A stretch of 64,000 nucleotides of DNA from Phoenix dactylifera (lineage: Eukaryota; Streptophyta; Magnoliopsida; Arecales; Arecaceae). Numbering within the stretch: position 1 is the stretch's first letter; each line of letters opens with the position of its first letter. The notes under the pieces are model-generated. The model did no database searches. It was not told the DNA's origin and saw only the letters and a list, made by a program, of their open reading frames with translations. The stretch is taken from the NCBI RefSeq assembly GCF_009389715.1, contig NC_052399.1:19905646-19969645 (forward strand). The letters run 5' to 3'. Shown piece after piece: positions 10,440 through 21,381 of this stretch. The position numbers and the translations under genes were made by a program.

Positions 10440-13400
10440 CCAGCCCTCAACTGAAGTTATGGAGGCACGGGTCAACCCCCAGAAAGAGCGGGTGGAGCCT
10501 GGTGAGTTGTTAATTCAAGTTCCCTTACGAGAGAACTTTCCCGAGCTAACCGTGCAGATCGGCTCTGGCCTTGGCGAAAACGAGAGGAGTCGCCTCGTCG
10601 ACTTCCTACGGGACAATATGGATGTCTTCGCCTGGTCGCCTGTAGATATGCCGGGGATAGACCCGGAGGTCATGGTCCACCGGCTTCAGGTGAAGCCGAC
10701 CTGCAAGCCCGTGCGGCAAAAGAAGCGAGGCGCCGCCCCTGAGCGACAACGAGCAGCAGCCGAGGAGGTCGGCAAGCTCCTTGAAGCCGGTTTCGTCCGG
10801 GAGATATCCTACCCGGAATGGCTCGCCAATGTGGTCCTCGTCAAAAAAGCTAGCAGAAAGTGGCGTATGTGCATGGACTACACCGACCTGAATAAAGCCT
10901 GCTCGAAGGACAGCTTCCCACTTCCCAGCATTGACCAGCTCGTGGACTCCACCTCGGGTCACGAGCTGCTGGCATTCATGGACGCCTTTTCCGGATATAA
11001 TCAGATCCGCATGGCGCCAGAAGACGAGGAAAAAACAGCCTTCATCACCGACGGGGGAACCTACTGCTACAAAGTGATGCCATTCGGTCTAAAAAATGCC
11101 GGGGCGACTTATCAAAGGCTGGTCAGCCGGATCTTCAAAGACCAAATAGGCCGAAACATGGAGGTCTACGTGGATGACATGCTGGTGAAAAGTAAAGCGG
11201 CGCAAGACCACATAGCCGACCTCAATGAAGCATTCTCCACACTCCGAAAGTACCAGATGAAGCTCAACCCAGCTAAATGTGCATTCGGGGTCACCTCCGG
11301 CAAATTCCTCGGCTTCATCATTACACAACGAGGAATCGAGGCCAATCCAGATAAGATCCGAGCCCTCCAAAGGATGACGCCTCCCAGGACGGTCAAGGAG
11401 GTACAGCGGCTCACGGGCCGAGTGGCAGCCCTCGGGAGGTTTATCTCCCGCTCGGCCGAGCGCTGCCTTCCATTCTTTGCAGCCCTCAAGAAGCCGAAGA
11501 ACTTTTTGTGGTCGAACGAGTGCCAGCAATCTTTTGAAGAGCTCAAGCACTTGCTGGCTTCCCCTCCCCTACTCACGAAGCCTCAACAGGGTGAGCTCCT
11601 CTACTTGTATTTAGCTGTCTCCCCTGTAGCAGTAAGCTCGGTCCTGGTCCGAGAGGAGGGGAAACTTCAGAAACCGGTGTACTACACCAACCGGGTCTTA
11701 AGGGATGCTGAGACCCGATACTCCAAGCTTGAGAAGACCGCCTACGCTTTGGTCATCTCAGCTCGGAGGCTCCGACCCTACTTCCAAGCTCACACAGTGG
11801 CTGTGCTGACTGACCAGCCGATCAAGCAGATCCTGTAGAGATCAGATCGTGCGGGTCGGATCACTAAATGGGCCATTGAGCTTGGGGAGTTCGACATTGA
11901 GTACCGGCCCAGACCGGCGATCAAAGCACAAGCACTCGCAGACTTTATAGCCGAGTGCACCATACCAGATAAGGTCGAGCCTGAACCTGAGCCCACCGTT
12001 GGAGCAGACCCCGAGTTTTACATGGGCTCTACATGTCGATGGCTCTTCAAACTCGGGGGGTAGTGGAGCAGGATTTATTCTCACCAGCCCGGAGGGGGTG
12101 GTCGCCGAGCAGGCCCTGCGCCTCGAGTTTCCTGCTTCCAATAATATGGCGGAGTATGAAGCGCTCGTCGCCGGGCTTAAGCTAGCCAAAGAGCTAGGAG
12201 TGAAGGACTTGAAGGCCTTCAGTGATTCCCAGCTCGTCGTCAACCAAATTGTGGGCGACTTCGAAGCTAGAGACCCGACCATGCAGAAGTATCTCCAGAA
12301 GGTACGGGATCTCGCCTCGACCTTGGACTCTTTCCACATCCAACATATTGCCAGGTCGGAGAATCTCAGGGCCGACCAGCTATCAAAGCTGGCGTCCTCT
12401 CGCATGAGCGAGCTTCCCAAAGGGGCAGTCCTGGAATATCTCCAAAAGCCCAGCACGGACGAGACCGAGCAGACCCTCTGCACCGAGCTCGAGCCAAGCT
12501 GGATGGATGGACTCATCAGCTATCTGCAAGACGAAACTCTCCCTGCTGATGTACGAGAGACTCGCCGAATCAAGCGCCTCGCCACCCGATACATACTATA
12601 CGAGGGAAAGCTCTATCGGAAATCCTTCACCTCTCCCCTTCTCAGATGCCTTCGCCCAACGGAAGCTAATTATGCCCTGCGCGAAGTCCACGAAGAAATT
12701 TGTGGAAACCATCTGGGAGGACGAGCCTTGGCCCATAAGATTCTGCGCCAAGGGTATTATTGGCCGACACTCCAGAAGGATGCTATGGATTTCGTCAAGA
12801 GATGCGACCGGTGCCAAAGGAACGCCAACGTTCAGCGCCGGCCCTCGGCTCTTTTGACTTCTATCAGCTCCCCTTGGCCTTTTGCCCAGTGGGGAATTGA
12901 CATCCCTCGGGCCATTTCCTCTGGCCACCGGGCAAAGGAAGTTCCTGGTCGTCTCCATCGACTACTTCACTAAGTGGGTGGAAGCTGAGCCCCTCGCCCG
13001 GATAACCGAGCAGAAGATGCGGGATTTCGTTTGGAAGTCCATCATTTGCAGATTCGGGTTTCCCCGCATCCTTATCTCTGACAATGGTCGCCAGTTCGAC
13101 AACATCCATTTCAGAGAGTTCTGCTCCGAGCTTGGCATTGACCACCGCTTCACCTCGGTCGCGCATCCTCAGACAAACGGAGAACCGAGGTAACAAATCG
13201 TACTATTTTGCAGGGTCTCAAAACCAGGCTCGACAAATCCAAAGGACAATGGGTCGAAGACCTATACAATGTCCTGTGGGCTTACCGGACTACGTTCCGC
13301 GTCCCCACCGGCGAGACTCCCTTCAACCTGACATATGGGACGGAGGCCGTCATTCCACTGGAGATTGGGCTCCCCTCTCCAAGAGTCGAGCACCACGATG

Positions 13401-13735
13401 CTAGCTCCAACTCTTCGCAGCTCAGAGGCAACCTCGACTTGATCGAGGAAACAAGGAAGGTCGCCCGAGTGCGTATGGCGAGGTACCAACAAAAGATAGC
13501 TCAGTACTAACAACGCCAGGGTCAAAGTCAAATCTTCAGACCAGGGGACCTTGTCCTAAGAAGAGCTGAAACCTCCCGACCAACTGAGCGAGGAAAGTTG
13601 GCCCCGAATTGGGAAGGACCATACCGAGTCACGCGCATTCCGCCGGCCCGGAGCTTATCAATTGGAGTCTCTAGATGGGACTCCCATTCCGCGGAGCTGG
13701 AGCTCTGAAAATCTCCGCGTGTACCACTAGTAGAA
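10345..13735 (+). pseudogene. pol of element 1 (RT, RNase H, integrase) with frame breaks
   Basis: RT occupies about 10600-11830, with MDYTDLNKAC, the catalytic YVDDML (11165-11176) and FLGFI motifs. A TAG at 11836-11838 interrupts the connection. A second RNase H-like domain with HVDGSSN near 12030 is in a shifted frame (about 12000-12910). The integrase HHCC zinc finger follows (about 12690-12830). The integrase core is split: the first Asp (SIDYFTKW) and second Asp (ISDNGRQF) lie in the frame ending at 13193, and that frame breaks right at the catalytic Glu region. The C-terminal part continues at 13208-13510, then past one more stop to about 13735. So there is one nonsense codon, three frame shifts and a late stop. 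The catalytic residues are otherwise present, so damage is recent or partly sequence error. Confidence 0.85.
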
Positions 13736-14077
13736 CCCTAAGGGGGTCCCTCATCATTCAACCATTAAATTTCATCTTATGAATTTCACTCCTATGAATT
13801 TCATTTCACGATAAACTGATGGTTTGCGGACTTATTCCGAGCTCACCAATTTCTTGATTATCCCATGGCATCAGGTTTATTCTTCTTCCTAACCACGGTT
13901 GGGATGCCCTGATACCTCGGGATGGAGTACCTGCGTGGACTCCCTGAAGATGTCCATGAGTTTATGGTGCGCTCTCCATCAGCGAGCTTGGCTCGTTCTC
14001 CTACCCTGGCCACGGTCAGGGATGCCCCGAGGCGTCGGGACGCCCCGGTTACCGGGAAGCTCGAGGCGTCGAGACAT

Positions 14078-15264
14078 GAGTAGCGGTCCTCTCTGACCGG
14101 ACGAGCTCGGCTCGTGCTCCATCGACTATTGAGTAGCGGTCCTCTGACCGGACGAGCTCGGCTCGTGCTCCATCGATTATTGAGTAGCGGTCCTCTCTGA
14201 CCGGGACGAGCTCGGCTCGTGCTCCATCGACTATTGAGTAGCGGTCCTCTCTGACCGGACGAGCTCGCTCGTGCTCCATCGACTATTGAGTAGCGGTCCT
14301 CTGACCGGACGAGCTCGGCTCGTGCTCCATCGACTATTGAGTAGCGGTCCTCTCTGACCGGACGAGCTCGGCTCGTGCTCCATCGATTATTGAGTGGCGG
14401 TCCTCTCTGACCGGACAAGCTCGGCTCGTGCTCCATCGACTATTGAGTAGCGGTCCTCTCTGACCGGACGAGCTCGGCTCGTGCTCCATCGACTATTGAG
14501 TAGCGGTCCTCTGACCGGACGAGCTCGGCTCGTGCTCCATCGATTATTGAGTAGCGGTCCTCCCTGACCGGACGAGCTCCGGCTCGTGCTCCATCGACTA
14601 TTGAGTAGCGGTCCTCTGACCGGACGAGCTCGGCTCGTGCTCCATCGATTATTGTGTAGCGGTCCTCTGACCGGACGAGCTCGGCTCGTGCTCCATCGAT
14701 TATTGAGTAGCGGTCCTCTCTGACCGGATGAGCTCGGCTCGTGCTCCATCGACTATTGAGTAGCGGTCCTCTCTGACCGGACGAGCTCGGCTCATGCTCC
14801 ATCGACTATTGAGTAGCGGTCCTCTCTGACCGGACGAGCTCGGCTCGTGCTCCATCGACTATTGAGTAGCGGTCCTCTGACCGGACAAGCTCGGCTCGTG
14901 CTCCATCGATTATTGAGTAGCGGTCCTCCCTGACCGGACGAGCTCGGCTCGTGCTCCATCGACTATTGAGTAGCGGTCCTCTGACCGGACGAGCTCGGCT
15001 CGTGCTCCATCGATTATTGTGTAGCGGTCCTCTGACCGGACGAGCTCGGCTCGTGCTCCATCGACTATTGAGTAGCGGTCCTCTGACCGGACGAGCTCGG
15101 CTCGTGTTCCATCGATTATTGAGTAGCGGTCCTTCCTGACCGGACGAGCTCGGCTCGTGCTCCATCGACTATTGAGTAGCGGTCCTCTGACCGGACGAGC
15201 TCGGCTCGTGCTCCATCGATTATTGAGTAGCGGTCCTCTGACCAGACGAGCTCGGCTCGTGCTC
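14078..15264 (+). repeat. Tandem array 1 of element 1: ~23 copies of a 51/53-bp unit
   Basis: Units run from GAGTAGCGGTCC to CATCGA(C/T)TATT. Short units have CTCT and long units CTCTCT or CTCCCT in the same place. Each unit contains two perfect inverted repeats: CGGTC-(loop)-GACCG and CGAGC-TCG-GCTCG. Open frames across the array on both strands are by-products of the repeat length, not genes. Flanking segments at about 13900, 14008 and 15272 share a degenerate GGGATGCCCCGA motif. Confidence 0.95.
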
Positions 15265-15370
15265 CTACCCCAACCTCGGCCGGGATGCCCCGATACGTTG
15301 GGATGTTGTCTTTATTGGCCAAGCAAGCTCGGCTCATTCTTTACCGGCTTCAGCCAACGAGCTCGGCCCG

Positions 15371-17110
15371 CTATTCCATTTCTGGATTTCTCTGCCGACG
15401 TCCTCGAAGAACGGAGTCCGAGCAGAGAAGCGTCCTCAGTCGCCTCGGCGCATGGACGCATACGGTACAAGGTACCCATTTATTTAATGTTTTTTACATT
15501 ATCTACTCTGCTTCTGGATTTCTCTGCCGACCGTCCTCGAAGAACGGAGTCCGAGCAGAGAAGCGTCCTCAGTCGCCTCGGCGCATGGACGCATACGGTA
15601 CAAGGTACCCATTTATTTAATGTTTTTTACATTATCTATTCTGCTTCTGGATTTCTCTGCCGACGTCCTCGAAGAACGGAGTCCGAGCAGAGAAGCGTCC
15701 TCAGTCGCCTCGGCGCATGGACGCATACGGTACAAGGTACCCATTTATTTAATGTTTTTTACATTATCTATTCCATTTCTGGATTTCTCTGCCGATGTCC
15801 TCGAAGAACGGAGTCCTAGCAGAGAAGCGTCCTCAGTCGCCTCGGCGCATGGACGCATACGGTACAAGGTACCCATTTATTTAATGTTTTTTACATTATC
15901 TATTCTGCTTCTGGATTTCTCTGCCGACGTCCTCGAAGAACGGAGTCCGAGCAGAGAAGCGTCCTCAGTCGCCTCGGCGCATGGACGCATACGGTACAAG
16001 GTACCCATTTATTTAATGTTTTTTACATTATCTATTCCATTTCTGGATTTCTCTGCCAACGTCCTCGAAGAACGGAGTCCTAGCAGAGAAGCGTCCTCAG
16101 TCGCCTCGGCGCAATGGACGCATACGGTACAAGGTACCCATTTAATTTAATGTTTTTTACATTATCTATTCTGCTTCCTGGATTTCTCTGCCGACGTCCT
16201 CGCGAAGAACGGAGTCCGAGCAGAGAAGCGTCCTCAGTCGCCCTCGGCGCATGGACGCAACGGTACAAGGTACCCATTTATTTAATGTTTTTTTACATTA
16301 ACTATTCCATTTCTGGATTTCTCTTGCCGACGTCCTCGAAGAACGGAGTCCTAGCAGAGAAGCGTCCCTCAGTCGCCTCGGCGCATGGACGCATACGGTA
16401 CAAGGTACCCATTTATTTAATGTTTTTTTACATTATCTATTCTGCTTCTGGATTTCTCTGCCGACGTCCTCGAAGAACGGAGTCCCGAAGCAGAGAAGCG
16501 TCCTCAGTCGCCTCGGCGCATGGACGCATACGGTACAAGGGTACCCATTTATTTAATGTTTTTTACATTATCTACTCTGCTTTTGGATTTCTCTGCCGAC
16601 GTTCCTCGAAGAAACGGAGTCCGAGCAGAGAAGCGTCCTCAGTCGCCTCGGCGCATGGACGCATACGGTACAAGGTACCCATTTATTTAATGTTTTTTAC
16701 ATTATCTATTCTGCTTCTGGATTTCTCTGCCGACGTCCTCGAAGAACGGAGTCCGAGCAGAGAAGCGTCCTCAGTCGCCTCGGCGCATGGACGCATACGG
16801 TACAAGGTACCCATTTATTTAATGTTTTTTACATTATCTACTCTGCTTCTGGATTTCTCTGCCGACGTCCTCGAAGAACGGAGTCCGAGCAGAGAAGCGT
16901 CCTCAGTCGCCTCGGGCGGCATGAACGCATACGGTACAAGGGTACCCATTTATTTAATGTTTTTTACATTATCTATTCTGCTTCTGGATTTCTCTGCCGA
17001 CGTCCTCGAAGAACGGAGGTCCGAGCAGAGAAGCGTCCTCAGTCGCCTCGGCGCATGGACGCATACGGTACAGAGGTACCCATTTATTTAATGTTTTTTT
17101 ACATTATCTA
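15371..17110 (+). repeat. Tandem array 2 of element 1: ~13 copies of a 132-bp unit
   Basis: TGGATTTCTCTGCCGAC recurs at 15383, 15515, 15648, 15780, 15912 and onward, spacing 132 (133 where a base is added). Two unit types exist, ATTCCATTTCTGG and ATTCTGCTTCTGG. They alternate in copies 4-9, and the first type there carries GTCCTAGCAG instead of GTCCGAGCAG. Each unit contains GGTAC-AAG-GTACC and the long-range pair CTCTGC...GCAGAG. 132 is a multiple of three, so long open frames arise by chance. Copies after 16100 carry many single-base insertions. Confidence 0.95.
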
Positions 17111-17449
17111 TGCGTTGCTATACCATTGGTCGAAGAACCGAGCAATGGAGCTCGGCAAGCCAAAACTTAAGCTCAGGCCCTAGAGCCCATATCCTCGGAA
17201 CCTAAAATAGATCCGAGCAGAGAAACTTATGCTACAATAGACAAGTTTCCACACATGAATATTCATTTCAAAAAGCCCGGGAGGCCTAGTACAAGAGCTC
17301 GGACCCGGCCCTTAACAAAGTATAGAGGCCGCTCCGGCTTACAAAAAGGAAAAAGAAGATAGGAAAAGGGGGAAACTACACAAAGGGCTCAGGCCCGGCG
17401 ACTTCAGGAACAGCTGGCTCTTCTGCGGCCGGAGGCCCCCACGGTGGCT

Positions 17450-19605
17450 TTAGGGAGCTGCCTCGGTGACCTCGAGAACGATCTCGCCTTCTTCAGCTTG
17501 ACCCTCCTGGTCGGTCCCGCCAGAGGTTGGAACCTCTACCTCCGCCTCCGCTTCTGGGTTTTCGACCCCAGCGCCTGGTTGAAGCAGGCTAAGGTCGAAA
17601 TCTGGGAGAAGCCGCCGCAACTGATTGCGGAAGTCCTTGAAGCCCTGGATGAGACCATTGACGCCTTCCTCTTCCATCAAGTTGCGAAAACTCTTCCGAT
17701 TCACGGAAGAGCTTGACGGCGTCCTGGGCCTGCTCCCGGGCCTCCTTCTCCCGAGCCTCATGGTAGGCGGCCTTCCGCTCCAAAATCTTTATTTCTCTTT
17801 CCGCGATCCGCGAGCAGAGATTGCAACGTCAAGTAGACGGATCTCGAGATCTCGGACCTTTATTCGAGCCTCCCCCACCTCCTGCTCGCGTATAGCGAGC
17901 GACGATTCGGCCTCCGTCCGGCGGGCCCTCCGCGGCGCGCACTTCGGACCTAGTCCAAAGAGTGCGCGCCTTCTCCTCTTCAAGTTCGGCGACCAGAGTC
18001 CGAACCTCGTCTTCGGCCGCCCCTAGCTTCGCTTGAAGCACTTTCTGCTCGGCCTCAGACGCGAGGAACTTTGTTTCGGCCTCCTCGCGCCCCCTTTGAT
18101 GCCTTCGGGCCCGGTCCCGATAGTCTGGATGATGTGAATCATCGTCTCGGTCTCGTGGAGGCGCTGCAAGAGGGACATGTAAGAAACAGTTAAGCCAAAA
18201 CACAAATTTGCACAGAGATAAAAGCTGACTTACTCGGATGGAAGAGCAAATAGCGGAGTCCATGAACTCGCCGTAGTTCATGGACCGAATTTTGGCCTGG
18301 TCGGCCGGGAGCAGCGCGACCCGAAGAACTTCGCGCGCCACTTTGTACATTATCGAGGGCCGAGTCGCCCTCGAAAACAGCCCATCCAGGAGCGTAAGGC
18401 ACCCGCTCCTGAGGACCCGAAGGACCCGCCAGACCGGCGCTCAGCTGGCCTGGGTGCGGCCGACCCGTTGCTATCTTGGCTATTCCCCGGCTCAGAGCTG
18501 GGGAATTGGGGTCGAGTAGACGCTGACCGGACCGCTGCGTGGTAGAGGTGGGGCGTGCGAGCGCCAGATCTGCTGAGGTCCTCCTCCCTGGTCGGGAATT
18601 TGGAGCTTCCCGCCGACCAGGGACTTGCGAAATCGGCACCGGACACGGAGGTGCCATCGTGGCTCCGCCAGAGCCCACGCCCTCTCCCCGACCAGCCTCA
18701 GGGCGCACGGGGCGAGAAGCGCGCGCCTCAACGGTTGTGGTCGTCGAGGTCTTCGCCGAGGTCTTTGCTTTCTTCCTCGGCTCGGTCGGTTCTCCTGAGA
18801 GTTCAGCCGCCCTCTTTTGGAAGCGGGCGTAAAGGATTCGCTCTTGGTCACCATTTTTTGCGATGTCTGCAAAGATGAGCAAAATTAGAACATTAGAACA
18901 ATAAGGAAATAAGAAGTTGCTGTAACGTATCCTTACCTCTGAGGAACGTGCCGAGCTCAAGCCCAACGTTCACCAGGGCGTCCTCGCTAATGAGGGCCGT
19001 TCAGCAAAAATCCCGTCCCCAAAGGCTGCGGATGGTACTGGAGATCTCCTGCTCACGGCGGAGAAAGCTGGGGGAGCCTGTTGATTGGATTTAAGTTGGG
19101 CCGGCCCCAACCTGGGGTCAAACCCCCAGGACCGTTCGGTAACCCAGGAAGAAGAATTTCTCCTTCCAACCATGAATGGATGAGGGGGCACCATGAAAAA
19201 GTGGACGACCCACCCGGAGGGCGATGTAGAGCCACTCCCCGTCTCCCGGGTTCGACTAAAAAATAAAAAGTCGCCGGAAAAACGTTGACAGAGGTAGGAA
19301 TCCCCTGTAGTAAACACAGTGATAGGAACCCATCACTGCCCTCCAAGCGTTTGGAGTGAGTTGCGCCGGGACCAACTGGCATACCGCCAGCAACTCATTC
19401 ACAAAAGCCTATGAAGAGGAAATCGGAGGCCGGCCCAGAGTGACTCCGAGTGCACTCCGATCCGGCCTACCGGAGGATCGGTTACCCGATCCCTTCGCCT
19501 GGCGGGTTCCAAACGGAACCCGTGAAGAGGGAAAAACCACTCTTCGGTCATCTCGACCTCCAGGACACTCATGGTGGATACTACTTCGCTAGGCAAAGAA
19601 CCCAT
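17450..19605 (-). pseudogene. Antisense extra ORF of element 1 ('putative gypsy type transposon' family), spliced, frame-broken
   Basis: It runs opposite to gag-pol. An ATG at 19605 opens MGSLPSEVVSTM and reaches WAGLRFPLH, a hallmark of the plant 'putative gypsy type transposon' domain (Pfam PF04195 as I recall it). Later pieces of that domain (NAWRAVMG, then HGWKEKFFFLG near 19150-19180) are in other frames, so exon 1 has several shifts. Exon 1 ends at 18937 (AGAG|GTAAGG). Exon 2 is 18234-18866 (TTTGCAG|ACAT, donor CGA|GTAAGT), Ser/Arg/Pro-rich. Exon 3 starts at 18163 (TTGCAG|CGCC) and is charged and heptad-like, ending near 17450. Element 2 has the same three-exon layout. Function of this family is not known to me; a DNA- or RNA-binding helper is only a guess. 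Confidence 0.7.
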
Positions 19606-20124
19606 TACAAGAGAGGGAAATCAAAAAGAAGGGGACCTGGGAAAGACGCCGGAGAAAAGGGACTTCGGTCTGAGGAAGGCTGGGAGAATAGGAAGCTGGA
19701 AGCAGAAGGCAATAGAAAGAGGACAGGGGGCCGGGGGAGAGTTTATATAGACCTCCCCGACGGCCCGGATCAGCGAAGAAAGCGCTGCGTCCTGGTTAGA
19801 TGATAACACGTGTCGGCCTAAAAAGACAGAACGACGCATTTAATTAGGGCTGGCGCTTCGAATGTCGAAGCGCCCCATCGGATCGTGCGAAAAGGCATCC
19901 GCAATCGAAGATCGTGCGGCCCCATCATGAGCCCACGACGCGAGGACGCTTCGTAAAAGGTGTCCCAATAATGAGGCTCTTCGGGAAAGAAGAGACACCC
20001 GCCTATTAAAGGCTCCTCGAAGCGTTCGATAATTCAAAACGCACAGTAAATCAAAATTTTCGGAATTCGTGATGACCCAATTAAAGCTACTTCCCGCGCT
20101 CCAGCTGATAGCCAACTGGAGCTC

Positions 20125-20140
20125 GGAAGTCGGGGGGTAG
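20125..20140 (+). other. Polypurine tract of element 1
   Basis: GGAAGTCGGGGGGTAG lies directly before the 3' LTR TGTTAG. It is the expected plus-strand primer. The G-run resembles those before the 3' LTR of element 2 and of the TRIM. Confidence 0.7.
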
Positions 20141-21376
20141 TGTTAGGGGGAAAAACCCCAAGTCATATATCCACAGAGGCGCTCCGGCCGAAGAGCGCCG
20201 ACCGAAAGGCTGCTCGGCCAAGAAGTGCCGACTGGAAAGCCACTCGGCCGAAGAACCGCCGACCGGAAAAGCTGCTCGGGCCAAAGGATGCCGACCAGGA
20301 AGGCACTTCGACTAGAGGGCGTCGACCAGAGCGGCGCCAAGAGGTGCCCCACCCAAAGCTGTTCGGTTAGAAAGTGCCGACCAAAGACAGCGCCAAGGCC
20401 GCTCTGCTAGAAGGTGCTCGCCTAAAGGGCGCCGACCAGGAGTACTTGAAGCAACCCGCCACAGGGCGCCCCATTGGGCGACCAGCTCGGCTCGGCACTC
20501 TTGCCGAAGCCGATGCCTTAACCAAATGTTTAACCTCCGCCTAAAGTCCAAGGGACTGACAACTCCTACGGCTTGCGACCTGCCACTATCTCCAAGCCAT
20601 CAAGGCATAAGATCTTCGCAGGTAATTCGGCACGACCTGCCATTATATGCACGAGACTCTCTCAAGTCTCCGATGCACTCAGTCATTTATGAACACGGCC
20701 CAAGACGATCTCCGGATCACTGAACCATCAGAGCGCATGGCTCTACCTGACCCGCCGGTTCATTCGGTAATAAATGCACTTACCATCCACAGACCCCAGG
20801 CCCGCTACGGCCCGGCGGTTCAAACCACTCCAACAGGTCCGATCGACCCGTGACAACTCCCTGGTTCCGGTCTGATTCGGCCTTATTTTCCACCACGCCA
20901 TTAATGGGGCCAAATCGTGCCCAATTATCACATAACAGGACAAACCTCATGTCACCTTCCCAGGTAACCGAATCCTCCTATAAAAGGGAACCTGGGGGGA
21001 AGAGGAAAGGGGGACCAAAGCAAGAGAAAAAACCCGGAGCTGGAGAGAACCCTCCTAGACCGGGGGAAAAAGGAAGAAAACAGCACAGACACAATTGAAC
21101 ACAAGATTCCTGTCTTCTCCACATACTCTCTCCCCTGCTCTCTCCACCATACTTGCCCCCCTCTGACTTAGGCATCGGAGGGCCGGCGCCGGGGAGCCCG
21201 GCCACCGGCTTTTTTGCAGGACAGGACAGGACTGGACGCACCACCCCTCTTCGGACGCTCCCCGCCCCCCGGCGGAGGACGCAGCCAGCCGGCGCACCGC
21301 CGTCCGCCCCCTGCAGCAGCGGAGCTCCTCCTTCTCTGGCTTCGCGGCGGCCCCCGGGTCCAATTTCCAGCAAACA
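20141..21376 (+). repeat. 3' LTR of element 1 (1236 bp)
   Basis: It aligns to 7058-8275. By eye there are fewer than about ten substitutions but roughly thirty one-base insertions or deletions, most being extra bases in this copy (for example GCTCCGG for GCTCGG and GAACCGCC for GAACGCC). The low substitution load indicates recent insertion. Confidence 0.95.
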
Positions 21377-21381
21377 GATTG

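Larger units (their letters stand above)
7058..21376 (+). mobile_element. LTR retrotransposon 1, Ty3/gypsy, Tat-like, full length (14.3 kb)
   Basis: The element begins TGTTAGGGG at 7058 and ends CAAACA at 21376. The 5-bp target GATTG is repeated exactly on both sides (7053-7057 and 21377-21381), proving both ends. Order: 5' LTR, primer site, gag-protease, RT-RNaseH-integrase, two tandem arrays, an antisense ORF, polypurine tract, 3' LTR. The order protease-RT-RNaseH-integrase makes it Ty3/gypsy. The gag knuckle type, absence of a chromodomain, and long 3' region with an antisense extra ORF point to the Tat lineage (known for Grande, Ogre and Retand-like elements). The pol frame is interrupted, so the copy is not autonomous as read. 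Confidence 0.95.

Noticed and set aside
13858..15337. Long Arg/Ser-rich open frames on both strands across array 1
   Set aside because: They are produced by the 51-bp (17-codon) repeat period and vary with CT number; they have no independent coding evidence.
15157..17091. Long plus-strand frames with repeated FLDFSADVLEERSPSREAS-like text
   Set aside because: The 132-bp unit is exactly 44 codons, so any open unit gives a long frame. The frame is lost where bases are inserted.
14078..17110. CRISPR-like array
   Set aside because: Units are contiguous without unique spacers, and the sequence is clearly eukaryotic inside an LTR element.
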